DNA from: Cyanobacteriota bacterium | GTDB taxonomy: Bacteria > Cyanobacteriota > Vampirovibrionia > Vampirovibrionales > Vampirovibrionaceae | Direction of reading: 5' to 3' | Assembly (NCBI GenBank): GCA_019751815.1 | Contig: JAIEMW010000004.1 | Span: forward strand, 291,933-355,932 | DNA length: 64,000 nt | In this document: positions 36,521 through 45,912 of the stretch, one piece after another | Numbering within the stretch: the stretch's first letter is position 1 | How the letters are laid out: every line of letters starts with the position of its first letter | Program-made: the position numbers and the translations under genes | The notes under the pieces: generated by a model | Databases searched by the model: none | Told to the model about the DNA's origin: nothing | The model's input: the letters and a program-made list of their open reading frames with translations, nothing else

Positions 36521-36545
36521 TAAGGATCGTAAAGGATCGACGCCC
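36521..36545 (+). promoter_or_regulatory. Duplicated ribosome-binding sequence before ompH
   Basis: TAAGGATCGT and AAAGGATCGA are adjacent decamers (36521-36540), giving two AAGGAT Shine-Dalgarno sequences before the ompH ATG at 36546. The second is 6 to 7 bases from the start and has usable spacing. Confidence 0.6.
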
Positions 36546-37037
36546 ATGAAAAAATTACTGCAAGCTGCTCTGTTGTCCGTCTTAACTGCATCCGTGCTGT
36601 TAGTCGGCTCTTCTGCCTTCTCTGCTGCTTCGGCAGATACTAACTTTGGCTTGGTGGATTTAGAGAAAATCTACTCCAACTTTGAGAAAGCAAAAGGCGT
36701 GATTGCCGATATTAAAGTGAAACAAGCCGAACTGCAAAAAATGCAGGCCGATTTTGTGAAACAACTGGAAGATACCAAAAAGAACCAACCCAAAAACCCT
36801 GTCGCTTCCAGTCAGTTGGAAACCGATTTGAGCGAGAAGCTAAACGCCAAAGTGAAAGAATACCGTGATTGGACCAGCGCCAAACAGAAAGAGATCGACA
36901 CCGATGTGGAAACCATGGTGAACCGGGTCGCCAAAGACAAAAAATTTGACGTTGTTCTCACCAAACAAGCCGTCTTCCAAGGTGGTACCGATATCACCAA
37001 TGAAGTTCTGGGTCGTTTAAACTCGAATGCCCAATAA
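36546..37037 (+). CDS. ompH: Skp/OmpH-family periplasmic chaperone
   Basis: 163 residues from the ATG at 36546. Residues 1-30 are a signal peptide (LLQAALLSVLTASVLLVG, cleavage after SAASA). The mature part starts with the Skp strand FGLVDLEKIYSNFEKAKG, followed by a long charged coiled coil (about 50-125) and the C-terminal strand FDVVLTKQAVFQGGTDIT. It holds unfolded outer-membrane proteins on their way to BamA, which is encoded just upstream. A strong terminator follows. Confidence 0.92.
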   Translation: MKKLLQAALLSVLTASVLLVGSSAFSAASADTNFGLVDLEKIYSNFEKAKGVIADIKVKQAELQKMQADFVKQLEDTKKNQPKNPVASSQLETDLSEKLNAKVKEYRDWTSAKQKEIDTDVETMVNRVAKDKKFDVVLTKQAVFQGGTDITNEVLGRLNSNAQ

Positions 37038-37063
37038 CGCACCCGCTGCGTTTACGTTCTATT

Positions 37064-37104
37064 ACAGCCGGCTCTGTGTTTTGTGACAGGCCGGCTGTTG
37101 TTTT
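37064..37104 (+). terminator. Rho-independent terminator after ompH
   Basis: ACAGCCGGC (37064-37072) pairs perfectly with GCCGGCTGT (37090-37098) across a 17-base loop, followed by TGTTTTG. It closes the bamA-ompH unit before mutS. Confidence 0.8.
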
Positions 37105-37166
37105 GATAAGCTGGTGTTTGCTGCTTGCATCCTTGACCAATATTTCCAAACAGAGGTGGATCTCCC

Positions 37167-39839
37167 GTGGTGTTAGACCATGACCATGACGACATAAATA
37201 CTGTTCCGCTAGTGGAAACACCTGGCACACAGTTACTCCCCTCCTTTGAGGTGGATATTAATTTGGCCACGCCGATGATGCGCCAGTTTTTAGAAGTGAA
37301 GCGCCAGTACCCAGGGGTGATTCTGTTTTACCAGATGGGTGATTTTTATGAGACCTTCTTTGAGGACGCCCTGATCGCTGCCCGCGCTTTAGAAATAACA
37401 CTGACAGGCCGAGAGGCCGGTGCCTTAGGGAAGGTTCCTATGGCCGGTGTCCCCATTAGGGCTGTCGATGGTTATTTGAATAAACTGCTGGCCAAGAATT
37501 TTCGCGTGGCTCTCTGTGAACAACTGGAAGAAGAGCCCAAACAAGGCAATCCCAAGGCTGCTGGTAAGTCCTTGGTCTCTCGCCGAGTTGTTCGAGTGCT
37601 ATCCCGGGGCACCATCACAGAGCCGACGCAACTCAAGCCGGATGAGAATAATTATCTTGCCGCAATCGTCCTGAGCAAAGATCCACAAAAAATCCCGTGT
37701 GGACTGGCCTTCTGCGATATCACCACAGGCAGTTTTTGGGTGACTGAACTCTCTTATCCTCAATTACTGGGAGAACTAGACAGAATAAAACCCTCTGAAC
37801 TATTAACAGCAGGAATCATGCACCGACCTCCTGGTGGGGTTTCAGAATTTATCCCAAACGTGCCCGCAGAACTGTCTCAGACATACCAATGTACAGCGCT
37901 ACCCGACTCTGCTTTTGAGCAGATTCAAGCCGTGCAGCGCTTATGCGAGATATTTTCTGTCAATAATCTTTCGGGATTTGGACTAGACAATCTTGTGATG
38001 GCAACCACAGCCGCGGGTCTGATCGCCTACTATTTAAAGCAAAATTTTTTAGACAGCATCCCACGCTCCGATCGAATCCAGCGCTATCACTTGGAAGAAA
38101 CCGTGCTGATGAGTCAATCCTCTCGGCGAAATTTAGAACTGCTCTGCACTGCCAAGAACCAGCAATATGAAGGTAGCCTGTTGTGGGTACTCAACCAGAC
38201 AGAAACCAGTATGGGCGCTCGGCTGCTGCGTCAATGGGTAAGCCAACCACTGAGACAACTCAGCGAGATACAATCTCGACTGGACGGGGTGGAAGAATTG
38301 GTGAACGCCCCCGAGGTCCGCTATGAACTCAGCAAACTCTTACCCGGTATTTATGATCTCGAGAGACTGAGCAACAAAATTGTCCAAGCCTCAGCATCTC
38401 CCAGAGATTTGCTCGCCTTGCGCCAGTCCATCGAAAAACTCCCAGCCTTGTCCACCCTGCTTCGCGGGATGAACACATTTTATCTTTCCCGGCTACAAAC
38501 GTTTCCCCCAGAGCTTTTTAAACTGGTTGCCCTCATTGAACAATCCCTTGATGAGTCTCCCAGCCTTAATATTAAAGAAGGCGGGGTAATTAAAAATGGC
38601 TATCATCAAGAGTTGGACCAGCTTCGAGAGATCCTTCAAACACATCAAGACTGGCTCAACCAATACGAATTAGAGGAGCGCGAACGCTCCGGAATTAAGA
38701 CACTGAAAATTTCCTACAACAATGCGTTTGGCTACTTTATTGAGATATCGCGCGCACAAGCCAAGGAAGTGCCAGCTGACTACAAGCGTAAGCAAACACT
38801 CACCAATGCAGAACGTTACACCACTGAGCCCTTGAAGCACCAAGAGGCATTGTTTTTAGACGCACAGGCTCGGATTTTTCAACTGGAGTATCAGTTATTT
38901 GTTGAACTCCGCCAGCAATTACAGCCCTACGGGAAATTATTACTGGATTGTGCCCAAAGAATTGCTGCCTTGGATGCCCTGTACTCATTGGCCTGTGTGG
39001 CTGTGGAACAAGGATATCAAAAGCCGGTTGTGGATGAGTCGCTTTCACTGACAATTCAGGATTCTAGGCATCCAGTGGTTGAAAAGGTATTGCCTTCAGG
39101 ACGTTTTGTGCCAAATGATTGCAGTCTCAGCGCACAGTACAAACGCGACAAGGCCCCTCAACTGGTTGTTATCACTGGTCCCAATATGGCAGGGAAATCG
39201 ACGTATATGCGTCAAGTGGCACTGATTGTGTTGATGGCACAAATGGGATCGTTTGTGCCTGCGTCCTATGCCAGAATTGGCTTGGTAGACTGTCTCTATA
39301 CCCGTGTGGGGGCGGTCGATGATCTTTCCAGTGGACAGTCCACCTTTATGGTGGAGATGAATGAGACCGCCCAAATCCTGAATGGAAGCACTGAGCGGAG
39401 CTTGGTGTTGCTGGACGAGGTAGGCCGAGGAACCAGCACCTATGACGGTGTTGCCATTGCCTGGAGTATTGCAGAATATCTTGTGGAACACACCGGCTGC
39501 AGAACACTGTTTGCAACGCATTATCATGAGCTAAGCGCCCTAGAAGCAACCCATCCGGCAGTTCAGAACTTGCGCGTGTGTGTGATGGAAAGCACAGATA
39601 CCCATGGGGCCCCTAAAATTGAGTTTCTCCATAAAGTGGAGCCCGGTGCTGCCCAAAAAAGCTACGGTATTCAGGTGGCACGGATGGCAGGTGTCCCCAA
39701 TACAGTTGTCCTCAATGCCGAGAGGATCCTCAACGGCTTGCAAAAGGTCCAAGAACAGGTCGGGAAATCCACCGTTCTGAGCAATATGAAAGACCCCGCC
39801 GTACTGGACCCCGCCGATGCACAACTGCAACTGTTTTAG
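37167..39839 (+). CDS. mutS: DNA mismatch repair protein MutS
   Basis: Recognises mismatches and small loops. 890 residues. The start is a GTG at 37167 with AGGTGGA 7 bases upstream. Domain I contains the mismatch wedge FYE in YQMGDFYETFFEDA (about residue 60). Domains II-IV follow; the ATPase has Walker A GPNMAGKSTYMRQ (about 671), Walker B in VLLDEVGRGTSTYDG, and the conserved FATHYHEL. A full-length, intact gene. The window contains many short tandem duplications despite this. It is followed by mnmE after 12 bp. Confidence 0.97.
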   Translation: MVLDHDHDDINTVPLVETPGTQLLPSFEVDINLATPMMRQFLEVKRQYPGVILFYQMGDFYETFFEDALIAARALEITLTGREAGALGKVPMAGVPIRAVDGYLNKLLAKNFRVALCEQLEEEPKQGNPKAAGKSLVSRRVVRVLSRGTITEPTQLKPDENNYLAAIVLSKDPQKIPCGLAFCDITTGSFWVTELSYPQLLGELDRIKPSELLTAGIMHRPPGGVSEFIPNVPAELSQTYQCTALPDSAFEQIQAVQRLCEIFSVNNLSGFGLDNLVMATTAAGLIAYYLKQNFLDSIPRSDRIQRYHLEETVLMSQSSRRNLELLCTAKNQQYEGSLLWVLNQTETSMGARLLRQWVSQPLRQLSEIQSRLDGVEELVNAPEVRYELSKLLPGIYDLERLSNKIVQASASPRDLLALRQSIEKLPALSTLLRGMNTFYLSRLQTFPPELFKLVALIEQSLDESPSLNIKEGGVIKNGYHQELDQLREILQTHQDWLNQYELEERERSGIKTLKISYNNAFGYFIEISRAQAKEVPADYKRKQTLTNAERYTTEPLKHQEALFLDAQARIFQLEYQLFVELRQQLQPYGKLLLDCAQRIAALDALYSLACVAVEQGYQKPVVDESLSLTIQDSRHPVVEKVLPSGRFVPNDCSLSAQYKRDKAPQLVVITGPNMAGKSTYMRQVALIVLMAQMGSFVPASYARIGLVDCLYTRVGAVDDLSSGQSTFMVEMNETAQILNGSTERSLVLLDEVGRGTSTYDGVAIAWSIAEYLVEHTGCRTLFATHYHELSALEATHPAVQNLRVCVMESTDTHGAPKIEFLHKVEPGAAQKSYGIQVARMAGVPNTVVLNAERILNGLQKVQEQVGKSTVLSNMKDPAVLDPADAQLQLF

Positions 39840-39851
39840 TCGGATTTATTG

Positions 39852-41279
39852 ATGAGCACCTCTACGATTGCCGCCATCGCCACAGCCTCTGGTCAAGGTG
39901 GAGTGGCCATTATTCGGCTGAGTGGCGATCAAGCTTGGTCTATTGTCGAAAAACTAGTCCATTTCAAAAAAAAGAACATTCAATACCCCGTACAGACAGG
40001 CAGGGTCTATCACGGTGGACTGAGTTTACCGAAAGGCCCCGATGAGGGCGACACAAGTGTGTCTGATTCAGCGATGATTGATGAGGTCCTGGTACTATTT
40101 TTTAGAGGGCCGCGCAGTTACACTGGTGAAGATATTGCTGAGATCCACTGCCACGGCGGCGCATTTCTCTCTCGGGTGATTCTAAAAGCCTGTCTGGAGC
40201 TAGGAGCCGCACCTGCGATGCCTGGAGAATTCACAAAAAGGGCTTTTCTCGCAGGGAAGCTAGATCTCACACAAGCCGAATCTGTGTTAGACCTAATTGA
40301 GGCCGCCAATATCCCGATGCTTCGGATGGCCAGCCAAAACCTGGTCAACCGGTCTCTAAACGACCGGATTGAGCAATTGGCCCGTGAGATTTTTGACTTG
40401 CAGTCTCCGATAGTGGCCAGTGTGGATTTCCCTGATGAGGTGGATGAGCCTGCCCGCGAGCCCCTACGAAAAAAGCTGGAGGCGTTACAAAAAAGCATTG
40501 ATAGCATTTTAGAGGCTGCTAGTCGACAAGATATCTTACGAAGACCCTTTCAGGTCAGCCTGATGGGCCGTCCTAATGCCGGAAAATCTTCTTTATTTAA
40601 CGCATTACTGGCCTCCGATCGCTCCATTGTCACCCCAATTGCAGGAACGACCAGGGACACTGTCTCAGAATCCTTCACCAGTAAGAACGGTACTTCGATT
40701 ACCCTGGTGGACACAGCGGGTCTTAGAGCTTTAGAGACTACTGAAGCTGTTTCTGTAGAAGCACTGGGAATAGACCGTAGCTGGCAAGCCGCTGAAGCCT
40801 CTCAGAGCATTTTGTATATGCTGGATGCCACTAATACCCTGAAGCCAGAGGATTTAAACACCCTCACCAAGCTCTCTTCTCTGGGGGTTCCCCTGCTGGT
40901 TGTCTGGAACAAATGCGATCTCTTGTCATCCAAGGTATTACCCAGCAATCCTTTGGCTTTAGAAGCGATGACCCTCTCCGCTGCAACAGGAGAAGGCCTG
41001 CCAACACTATTTGAGTGGATAGACAAACAAGTACAGACCCAGTATCAAACTCTTCCAGAGCATTACTTAGCACTCAATCAACGACAAAAAGAGTGCTTTC
41101 ATCAATGTAGAGAGGCCTTAAATGAGGTCCTCCCGATTTTAACGACACACAGCTTACCCCTGGATCTTGCCACCGTACCGCTAAGTGAAGCCTTACGCGC
41201 CATGAATACCCTCCTGGGGCGGGATATGACAGAGGTCATGTTAAGTGATGTTTTTCAGCGCTTTTGTGTAGGAAAATAA
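39852..41279 (+). CDS. mnmE: tRNA modification GTPase MnmE
   Basis: With MnmG, modifies the wobble uridine (cmnm5 group) of certain tRNAs. 475 residues from the ATG at 39852; a TTG at 39849 is in frame. The N-terminal tetrahydrofolate-binding domain has TIAAIATASGQGGVAIIRLS and PGEFTKRAFLAGKLDLTQAE. The G domain is inserted near residue 235: MGRPNAGKSSLFNALL (G1), TPIAGTTRDT (G2), DTAGL (G3), NKCD (G4). The C-terminus FCVGK has the catalytic CxGK cysteine. mnmG is not in the window. Confidence 0.96.
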   Translation: MSTSTIAAIATASGQGGVAIIRLSGDQAWSIVEKLVHFKKKNIQYPVQTGRVYHGGLSLPKGPDEGDTSVSDSAMIDEVLVLFFRGPRSYTGEDIAEIHCHGGAFLSRVILKACLELGAAPAMPGEFTKRAFLAGKLDLTQAESVLDLIEAANIPMLRMASQNLVNRSLNDRIEQLAREIFDLQSPIVASVDFPDEVDEPAREPLRKKLEALQKSIDSILEAASRQDILRRPFQVSLMGRPNAGKSSLFNALLASDRSIVTPIAGTTRDTVSESFTSKNGTSITLVDTAGLRALETTEAVSVEALGIDRSWQAAEASQSILYMLDATNTLKPEDLNTLTKLSSLGVPLLVVWNKCDLLSSKVLPSNPLALEAMTLSAATGEGLPTLFEWIDKQVQTQYQTLPEHYLALNQRQKECFHQCREALNEVLPILTTHSLPLDLATVPLSEALRAMNTLLGRDMTEVMLSDVFQRFCVGK

Positions 41280-41284
41280 ACCCT

Positions 41285-43135
41285 ATGAACCTGATGAACA
41301 TGTCCCTGATGAACCTCCCCTTAGAAACCCAAGTTGCCCAACGCCTGATTGTGGGTTACGACGGTGCTGCGGCAAGAGTTGACACCGCTTCTTTGGTGAG
41401 TGAATGGCTGCAACTCGGGGTGGGAGGACTCATTTTTTTCCGAGAAACTTTTGAGCAGCCTCTTGACGGACAAACGCTGGATGCTCATATCGAAGCCCGA
41501 ACGGTTGCCCGTCTGATCCATACGCTACAGCAACTGGTGCCAGAGAATTTCCCTGTTCCTTGGATGTCGGTTGATCAAGAAGGGGGATTAATCGAACGAT
41601 TGCCCCATTTTCTATTCCCCAGTGGTATCAGCCCGATGGGTATTGCGCTGCAGTACCAGCACCAGCAAGCATCAAACGAGTTCTGTGCAGAAGTGGCAGA
41701 TGCCATTGCATATCACCTAAACCTTTTGGGCTTTAATCTCAACTTTACCCCCACGTTGGATTTAAACATCAACCCTCTCAACCCGGTGATTGGCACACGC
41801 TCCTTTGGAGAAAATCCTGATCTCGCCTGGAAGCTTTCGCAAATTGTGTTAGACCGGATGAAGGCACGGCATATTCTCTCAGTTGTTAAGCATTACCCCG
41901 GACACGGCAATTCAACCCTGGATTCTCATTCGACACGGCCTACTTTTCAGATTGACTCCCGAGAAAGTCAGATATTCTCTCAAGCACTCCAGGCAAAGGT
42001 TCCTGCGGTGATGCTTGCCCACGGGCTCTGGCCCGAGATAGATCCAGACTGTAGAGTGAGTGCATCAGCCAGTATTATCCAAGAGAATATTCGTCAAGAG
42101 CAAGGCTACCAAGGGTTACTGTTTAGCGACGATATGTGCATGGGCGCTGTGACTCAACATGAAAACGCTGTGGACGCCGCACTTGCTAGTTTTCAAGCGG
42201 GTGTTGATGTCTTAATCTACCGTGACCCGGGAGAAAGCACCTGGGCTGTTAAGAATGCCCTTGTTCAAGCACTGGAATCAGGCCAACTCTCTATGACACA
42301 GCACCAAGAAGCCCTTGCCCGAATTGAAATGTCGAAAGCCAGCCTGAAGAAATACCAGCCAAATTACACTATTTTGAGTCCTATATTTAAACCAGAAGCG
42401 GTTGAGGCCGTCGCTGATCACCTCGCAACCCGTTCCATTACAATGCTAACCCCGATTTCATCCAGTGAAATTGCCGAGTTACTCCCCGTCCCATTGGATG
42501 AGCATACCTGGGTGATCCACCCGGAAAGACGAAGCATCTCACACTACAGCTTGGACGAAGGAAGCTCTGCTGGTTTGGCGGACCTGCTTCGCGAATTGGC
42601 CAATCAGGACTACCAAGAGAGTCTTTCTTTGCAAGATCTGAATGACGCTGGCGCAGAAACGGACTCTCTCTTGGCAGAAGCTCCCGCCAGTGCTTCTGTA
42701 AGTGACTCAAAAGAGCTTTATTCCGAAGAGTTTTATATGGACCCAGAGGTACTCTCTGCCTGGCAACATCAAGACAGCAACAAGGACAGCAACCTTCCTG
42801 CTCACCCAAATCCCTTGCATTTAATTGGTTACGACGTCCACTCAGAAGTCGAGCTTCCGAATGGCGGCAATCAAGAGCATTCATCCATCGAACCTTCACA
42901 CCTCGTATTTATTGCTTACAATAGCGGACTCTACCCCACACAAGAGAAGGCTTACAGGACACTGAAAGAGCGTTTTCCTGACGCAGCAGTGATCTTAATC
43001 TCTGCGGGGACTCCCTATGACACTGAATTTTTGCCAAACCCAGATATTCACCTGGCCCTGGGGAGTTACCGACCGGCGGTCCTCAAACGCCTGGCACAAA
43101 CATTGGCCTGCTATCAACCGGAAGACCCCGCTTAA
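41285..43135 (+). CDS. nagZ: Beta-N-acetylhexosaminidase (GH3), two-domain NagZ type
   Basis: Removes GlcNAc from muropeptides during cell-wall recycling. 616 residues from the ATG at 41285. The GH3 barrel covers about residues 15-360: PWMSVDQEGGLIERLPHF, VVKHYPGHGNSTLDSHSTRP with the His-Asp pair, and LLFSDDMCMGAV with the nucleophile Asp. Unlike the 340-residue E. coli enzyme it has a C-terminal domain, as in Bacillus YbbD, joined by an acidic low-complexity linker. The first codons are stuttered (MNLMNMSLMNLP). No signal peptide is visible, so a cytoplasmic site is likely. Confidence 0.9.
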   Translation: MNLMNMSLMNLPLETQVAQRLIVGYDGAAARVDTASLVSEWLQLGVGGLIFFRETFEQPLDGQTLDAHIEARTVARLIHTLQQLVPENFPVPWMSVDQEGGLIERLPHFLFPSGISPMGIALQYQHQQASNEFCAEVADAIAYHLNLLGFNLNFTPTLDLNINPLNPVIGTRSFGENPDLAWKLSQIVLDRMKARHILSVVKHYPGHGNSTLDSHSTRPTFQIDSRESQIFSQALQAKVPAVMLAHGLWPEIDPDCRVSASASIIQENIRQEQGYQGLLFSDDMCMGAVTQHENAVDAALASFQAGVDVLIYRDPGESTWAVKNALVQALESGQLSMTQHQEALARIEMSKASLKKYQPNYTILSPIFKPEAVEAVADHLATRSITMLTPISSSEIAELLPVPLDEHTWVIHPERRSISHYSLDEGSSAGLADLLRELANQDYQESLSLQDLNDAGAETDSLLAEAPASASVSDSKELYSEEFYMDPEVLSAWQHQDSNKDSNLPAHPNPLHLIGYDVHSEVELPNGGNQEHSSIEPSHLVFIAYNSGLYPTQEKAYRTLKERFPDAAVILISAGTPYDTEFLPNPDIHLALGSYRPAVLKRLAQTLACYQPEDPA

Positions 43136-44352
43136 AGCAGTGACTGAATCAATTTACCTAACGCCGTTCTTCTTTTTTCCAATATAGCCAAGGGGGTTTC
43201 CATTGCGGCAACCATTTCTGATTCACTAAAAGGCTGTTCTAGCAAATTAAAGACGTGCACGTAAGGAAATTTTTCCAGTTGAGACAGTGCCGTAGGCGAA
43301 CTAGATCCGGCAATAATCAATAATTTCCTAGATGCTGACGTTTTTTGGATAAGATGTCCTAGCAGTTTCCCGGAAAAACTGGTCTCATCAAAGCGCCCCT
43401 CGCTACTAATGACCAGATTCGCGTTATTCAGTGCCGCATCCAACCCCACCTGTTGGCTGACAAACTCAAAGCCAGAGCACACCTGAACATTGGCAAACAA
43501 CGGTTTTAGCTGCATCAGGCCATACACCAAACCGCCAGCAGCCCCTGCCCCGTAAAAGTCCTGGGCCGCTCCGCCTTGTTCATCACAGAGTCTGGCCCAA
43601 TGGGTCAGTCCGCTTTCTAAAAAAGCAACGTCACCAGGTGTAGCCCCTTTCTGCGGGGCAAAGACAGCCGCTGTCCCAGAAGGGCCCAGCAGTGGATTCT
43701 CCACATCGGCAGTGATGGTCAACTTAACCTCTGGATACCGCCCGTCTGGTAGTTGCCAGGCATGAATCTTGTGGAGATCAGTCCCGCACAGCACGGAGTT
43801 GGTTAACGTGTTCCCCAGTGGTGCATTCCCGTCACCCCAAAAACGAGCGCCCAGGGCCTGCAGACAACCAATGCCGCCGTCTGTGGAACTACTCCCACCC
43901 GTGGTGATCACGCATTCTTTCAGATCAGGAAGCGCCCCCAGCACTGCTTGCAAAACTTGTCCCACGCCATAAGAACTGGCATTGAGAGGCTGAAGCGGGA
44001 CTCCTTTTGGAATTTTACTGATACCGTGGGCTTCACAAGCAACCACAACGGCTCGTCTATTTTCAGGACTATACAGCCAACGCGCTTCACCGTTGAGAAG
44101 CCTCGTTGTATATGTCTGATAAGGATATGGCTTATTGTCTTGAGCGTCTAAAATAGCGTCTATTGTTCCATCACCCCCGTCCGCCATGGGGATAGCCAAG
44201 ACAACAGGATGTTTTTGCTCAGTCAGCAGTAATCGATGCAACCACTCGCTCAGCGCCTTGGCAGATACACTCCCCTTCATCGCCCCACAGGCCAATAAAA
44301 GGTGAGGTGTCTTTTCAAGGGTTACAATAGAAGAATCCGTAATACTACCCAT
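43132..44352 (-). CDS. Glycerate kinase (type I/GlxK family)
   Basis: Phosphorylates D-glycerate to 2- or 3-phosphoglycerate. About 406 residues from the ATG at 44352; an ATG at 44430 gives 26 more residues of unclear value. Signatures are LLLACGAMKGSVSAKALSEW near the N-terminus (the usual SFKGS reads MKGS here), AIPMADGGDGTIDAIL, and VITTGGSSSTDGGIGCLQALGARFWG. It may connect serine or photorespiration-like glycerate to the lower glycolysis genes nearby. The 3' end overlaps nagZ by 4 bp, convergent. It is divergent from the first pilin gene. Confidence 0.9.
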   Translation of the reverse strand: MGSITDSSIVTLEKTPHLLLACGAMKGSVSAKALSEWLHRLLLTEQKHPVVLAIPMADGGDGTIDAILDAQDNKPYPYQTYTTRLLNGEARWLYSPENRRAVVVACEAHGISKIPKGVPLQPLNASSYGVGQVLQAVLGALPDLKECVITTGGSSSTDGGIGCLQALGARFWGDGNAPLGNTLTNSVLCGTDLHKIHAWQLPDGRYPEVKLTITADVENPLLGPSGTAAVFAPQKGATPGDVAFLESGLTHWARLCDEQGGAAQDFYGAGAAGGLVYGLMQLKPLFANVQVCSGFEFVSQQVGLDAALNNANLVISSEGRFDETSFSGKLLGHLIQKTSASRKLLIIAGSSSPTALSQLEKFPYVHVFNLLEQPFSESEMVAAMETPLAILEKRRTALGKLIQSLL

Positions 44353-44486
44353 GTGCGTTTGGCATTTCCAGACGATAGATCCATTAACAAATAGACACAA
44401 TATTGCTTGCAGGTTGCAAGTTTTACGCATTTTAACCGATAGAGATACTTAGATCGTATACGAGAAGCAAGAGCCTACATTCAACC

Positions 44487-45008
44487 ATGAGAGAAGAACA
44501 CACCCTGCCACAGAAACGGTTTCAATTTAGATACCGCCAGAATGACAAAGGTCTTACCTTGTTGGAAATTTCCATAGGGCTCCTCATTATGCTGATTTTG
44601 GTGGCGGTGACTGCCCCCAAAATGACCACCTTAGAAGCCTCTGCTGAGCGGGATGTGATTAAAGATTTTGTTCCCAGGCTGTATACAGCCTCTGCCATTT
44701 ATGAAAGCCGCTACGGATTTAAACCTGATACTTTTAGAGATTTTGTGACCAGTGGCCCACGTTTTAACGGCGGACCGTACACCATTAGTACGTTTGGATT
44801 AAGCACGCGTTATCCCAATAATGCCAATGTCTGCTTGGTCCAACCCTATGTCATCTCCTGCAATACACTTGCCTTTAGAAAATGGTGGCTCGTTCGCTAC
44901 AATTTTCGCGATCCTTATCAACCCGCCTACACCCCAAACCAATACAATCTCTATGTACAACCGCCATTTTGGCCCTATAAGGCCCCCTCAAACACAGAGA
45001 CTTGGTAA
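44487..45008 (+). CDS. Type IV pilin-like protein, paralog 1
   Basis: 173 residues. A 22-residue basic leader ends in a prepilin-peptidase site, NDKG before LTLLEIS, with the conserved Glu5. The hydrophobic stalk helix follows. The block VIKDFVPRLYTASAIYESRY is shared with the three following pilins. Near the C-terminus a Cys pair (CLVQPYVISC) precedes FRKW, again shared. It is probably a minor pilin or pseudopilin inserted in the inner membrane. The stop lies in an imperfect repeat of ACTTGGTAAGT. Motor genes (pilB, pilC) are absent here. Confidence 0.85.
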   Translation: MREEHTLPQKRFQFRYRQNDKGLTLLEISIGLLIMLILVAVTAPKMTTLEASAERDVIKDFVPRLYTASAIYESRYGFKPDTFRDFVTSGPRFNGGPYTISTFGLSTRYPNNANVCLVQPYVISCNTLAFRKWWLVRYNFRDPYQPAYTPNQYNLYVQPPFWPYKAPSNTETW

Positions 45009-45043
45009 GTAACTTAGTGTAAGTCGCTCATCAATCAAATTTT

Positions 45044-45526
45044 TTGCGAAACTGGAGTTGGTATTACCTTATTTTGCTGGTAATTTTTCTGGATTCGATT
45101 AAAAACAAATCTCAGGGTCTCAGCTTATTAGAGATATCTGTTGTCCTGGTTATTTTGCTGGTCCTCGGTGCCATTGCCTTCACCCGTGTGTCTCCCTTAC
45201 AGGCAGATTCAGAGCGACATGCGATCAAAGATTTACTGCCCAGACTCTACAGCGCTTCGGCCATTTACACCTCTCGATACGCCCGGCGTCCACAAAAGTT
45301 TCAGGATTTTGTGAGCACCACCTCTTCGCTCGCGCCGAACAAGACCCTCTCCCTGGTTGGTTCGGGGACTGATGGAAATTGCAGCATCTCCCCGAATGGG
45401 CAGCGGATCACTTGCCCGTTTAAGCAATGGAAAAATGTGCGCTACTGGTTTAATGGCGGGTATTTTTATCTACAAAGCTCTTTTGGTTTTCCTTCGCCGG
45501 CATCCAGCAATACGCAAAGCTGGTAA
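45044..45526 (+). CDS. Type IV pilin-like protein, paralog 2, with unusual start
   Basis: About 160 residues if started at a TTG at 45044. No ATG or GTG exists before the prepilin site (KSQG before LSLLEIS). A second TTG at 45074 gives a shorter leader. From TTG 45044 the leader has an extra hydrophobic stretch (YYLILLVIFLDS), odd for a prepilin. The stalk and the block AIKDLLPRLYSASAIYTSRY are conserved, as are the Cys pair (CSISPNGQRITC) and FKQW. It is 35 bp after pilin 1 and may depend on coupled translation. Confidence 0.8.
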   Translation: MRNWSWYYLILLVIFLDSIKNKSQGLSLLEISVVLVILLVLGAIAFTRVSPLQADSERHAIKDLLPRLYSASAIYTSRYARRPQKFQDFVSTTSSLAPNKTLSLVGSGTDGNCSISPNGQRITCPFKQWKNVRYWFNGGYFYLQSSFGFPSPASSNTQSW

Positions 45527-45566
45527 TCGAGGCTGAAGACTTAAGCATTTGGGCATTTTATGCGAT

Positions 45567-45744
45567 CGCACGCTAATAGCGCGTGCAATCCATTGGGTGT
45601 GGCCTAAATCTTTTCTATTGACCCCTCTGACCCCTCGTAAAATCACTTAGGTGAAACTGCTTAGGTAAAATCACTTGGGTTATATTACCTAGGTGATTTT
45701 ATTGGTATTACTGTGTTTCAGGAAAACCTCAGTAGTTTTCCTGA
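45567..45744. promoter_or_regulatory. Repeat-dense regulatory region upstream of pilin 3
   Basis: The 386-bp gap between pilins 2 and 3 holds no gene but several repeats. There is a GCACGC/GCGTGC hairpin (45568-45586) and a perfect tandem TGACCCCTC pair (45619-45636). Two direct copies of TAAAATCACTTAGGT, one with a base change, lie at 45638 and 45666, with an inverted copy at 45687-45701. A perfect 10-bp inverted repeat TCAGGAAAAC/GTTTTCCTGA spans 45718-45744. They look like operator sites or RNA structures controlling the pilin. From 45770 to the start the leader is A-rich and repeat-free. Confidence 0.65.
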
Positions 45745-45912
45745 TATATCATTGTGCTTCCAGAGACGATGATACAAACACAACGTCAGAGAGAAGAAAA
45801 CAAAAACACAAACAAGCCAAACAAAGGCAGATATAACAATCTAGCCTCTAGCTCTGCTGTTGCTACTGTTGTCAGTGTCTTTAGAGAAGAGAAAAGAAAA
45901 GAGGAAAACACA

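Noticed and set aside
45562..45569. GCGATCGC octamer, the cyanobacterial HIP1 element
   Set aside because: It was the only exact copy I noticed; cyanobacteria rich in HIP1 would have many in 64 kb, so it does not support a lineage claim.
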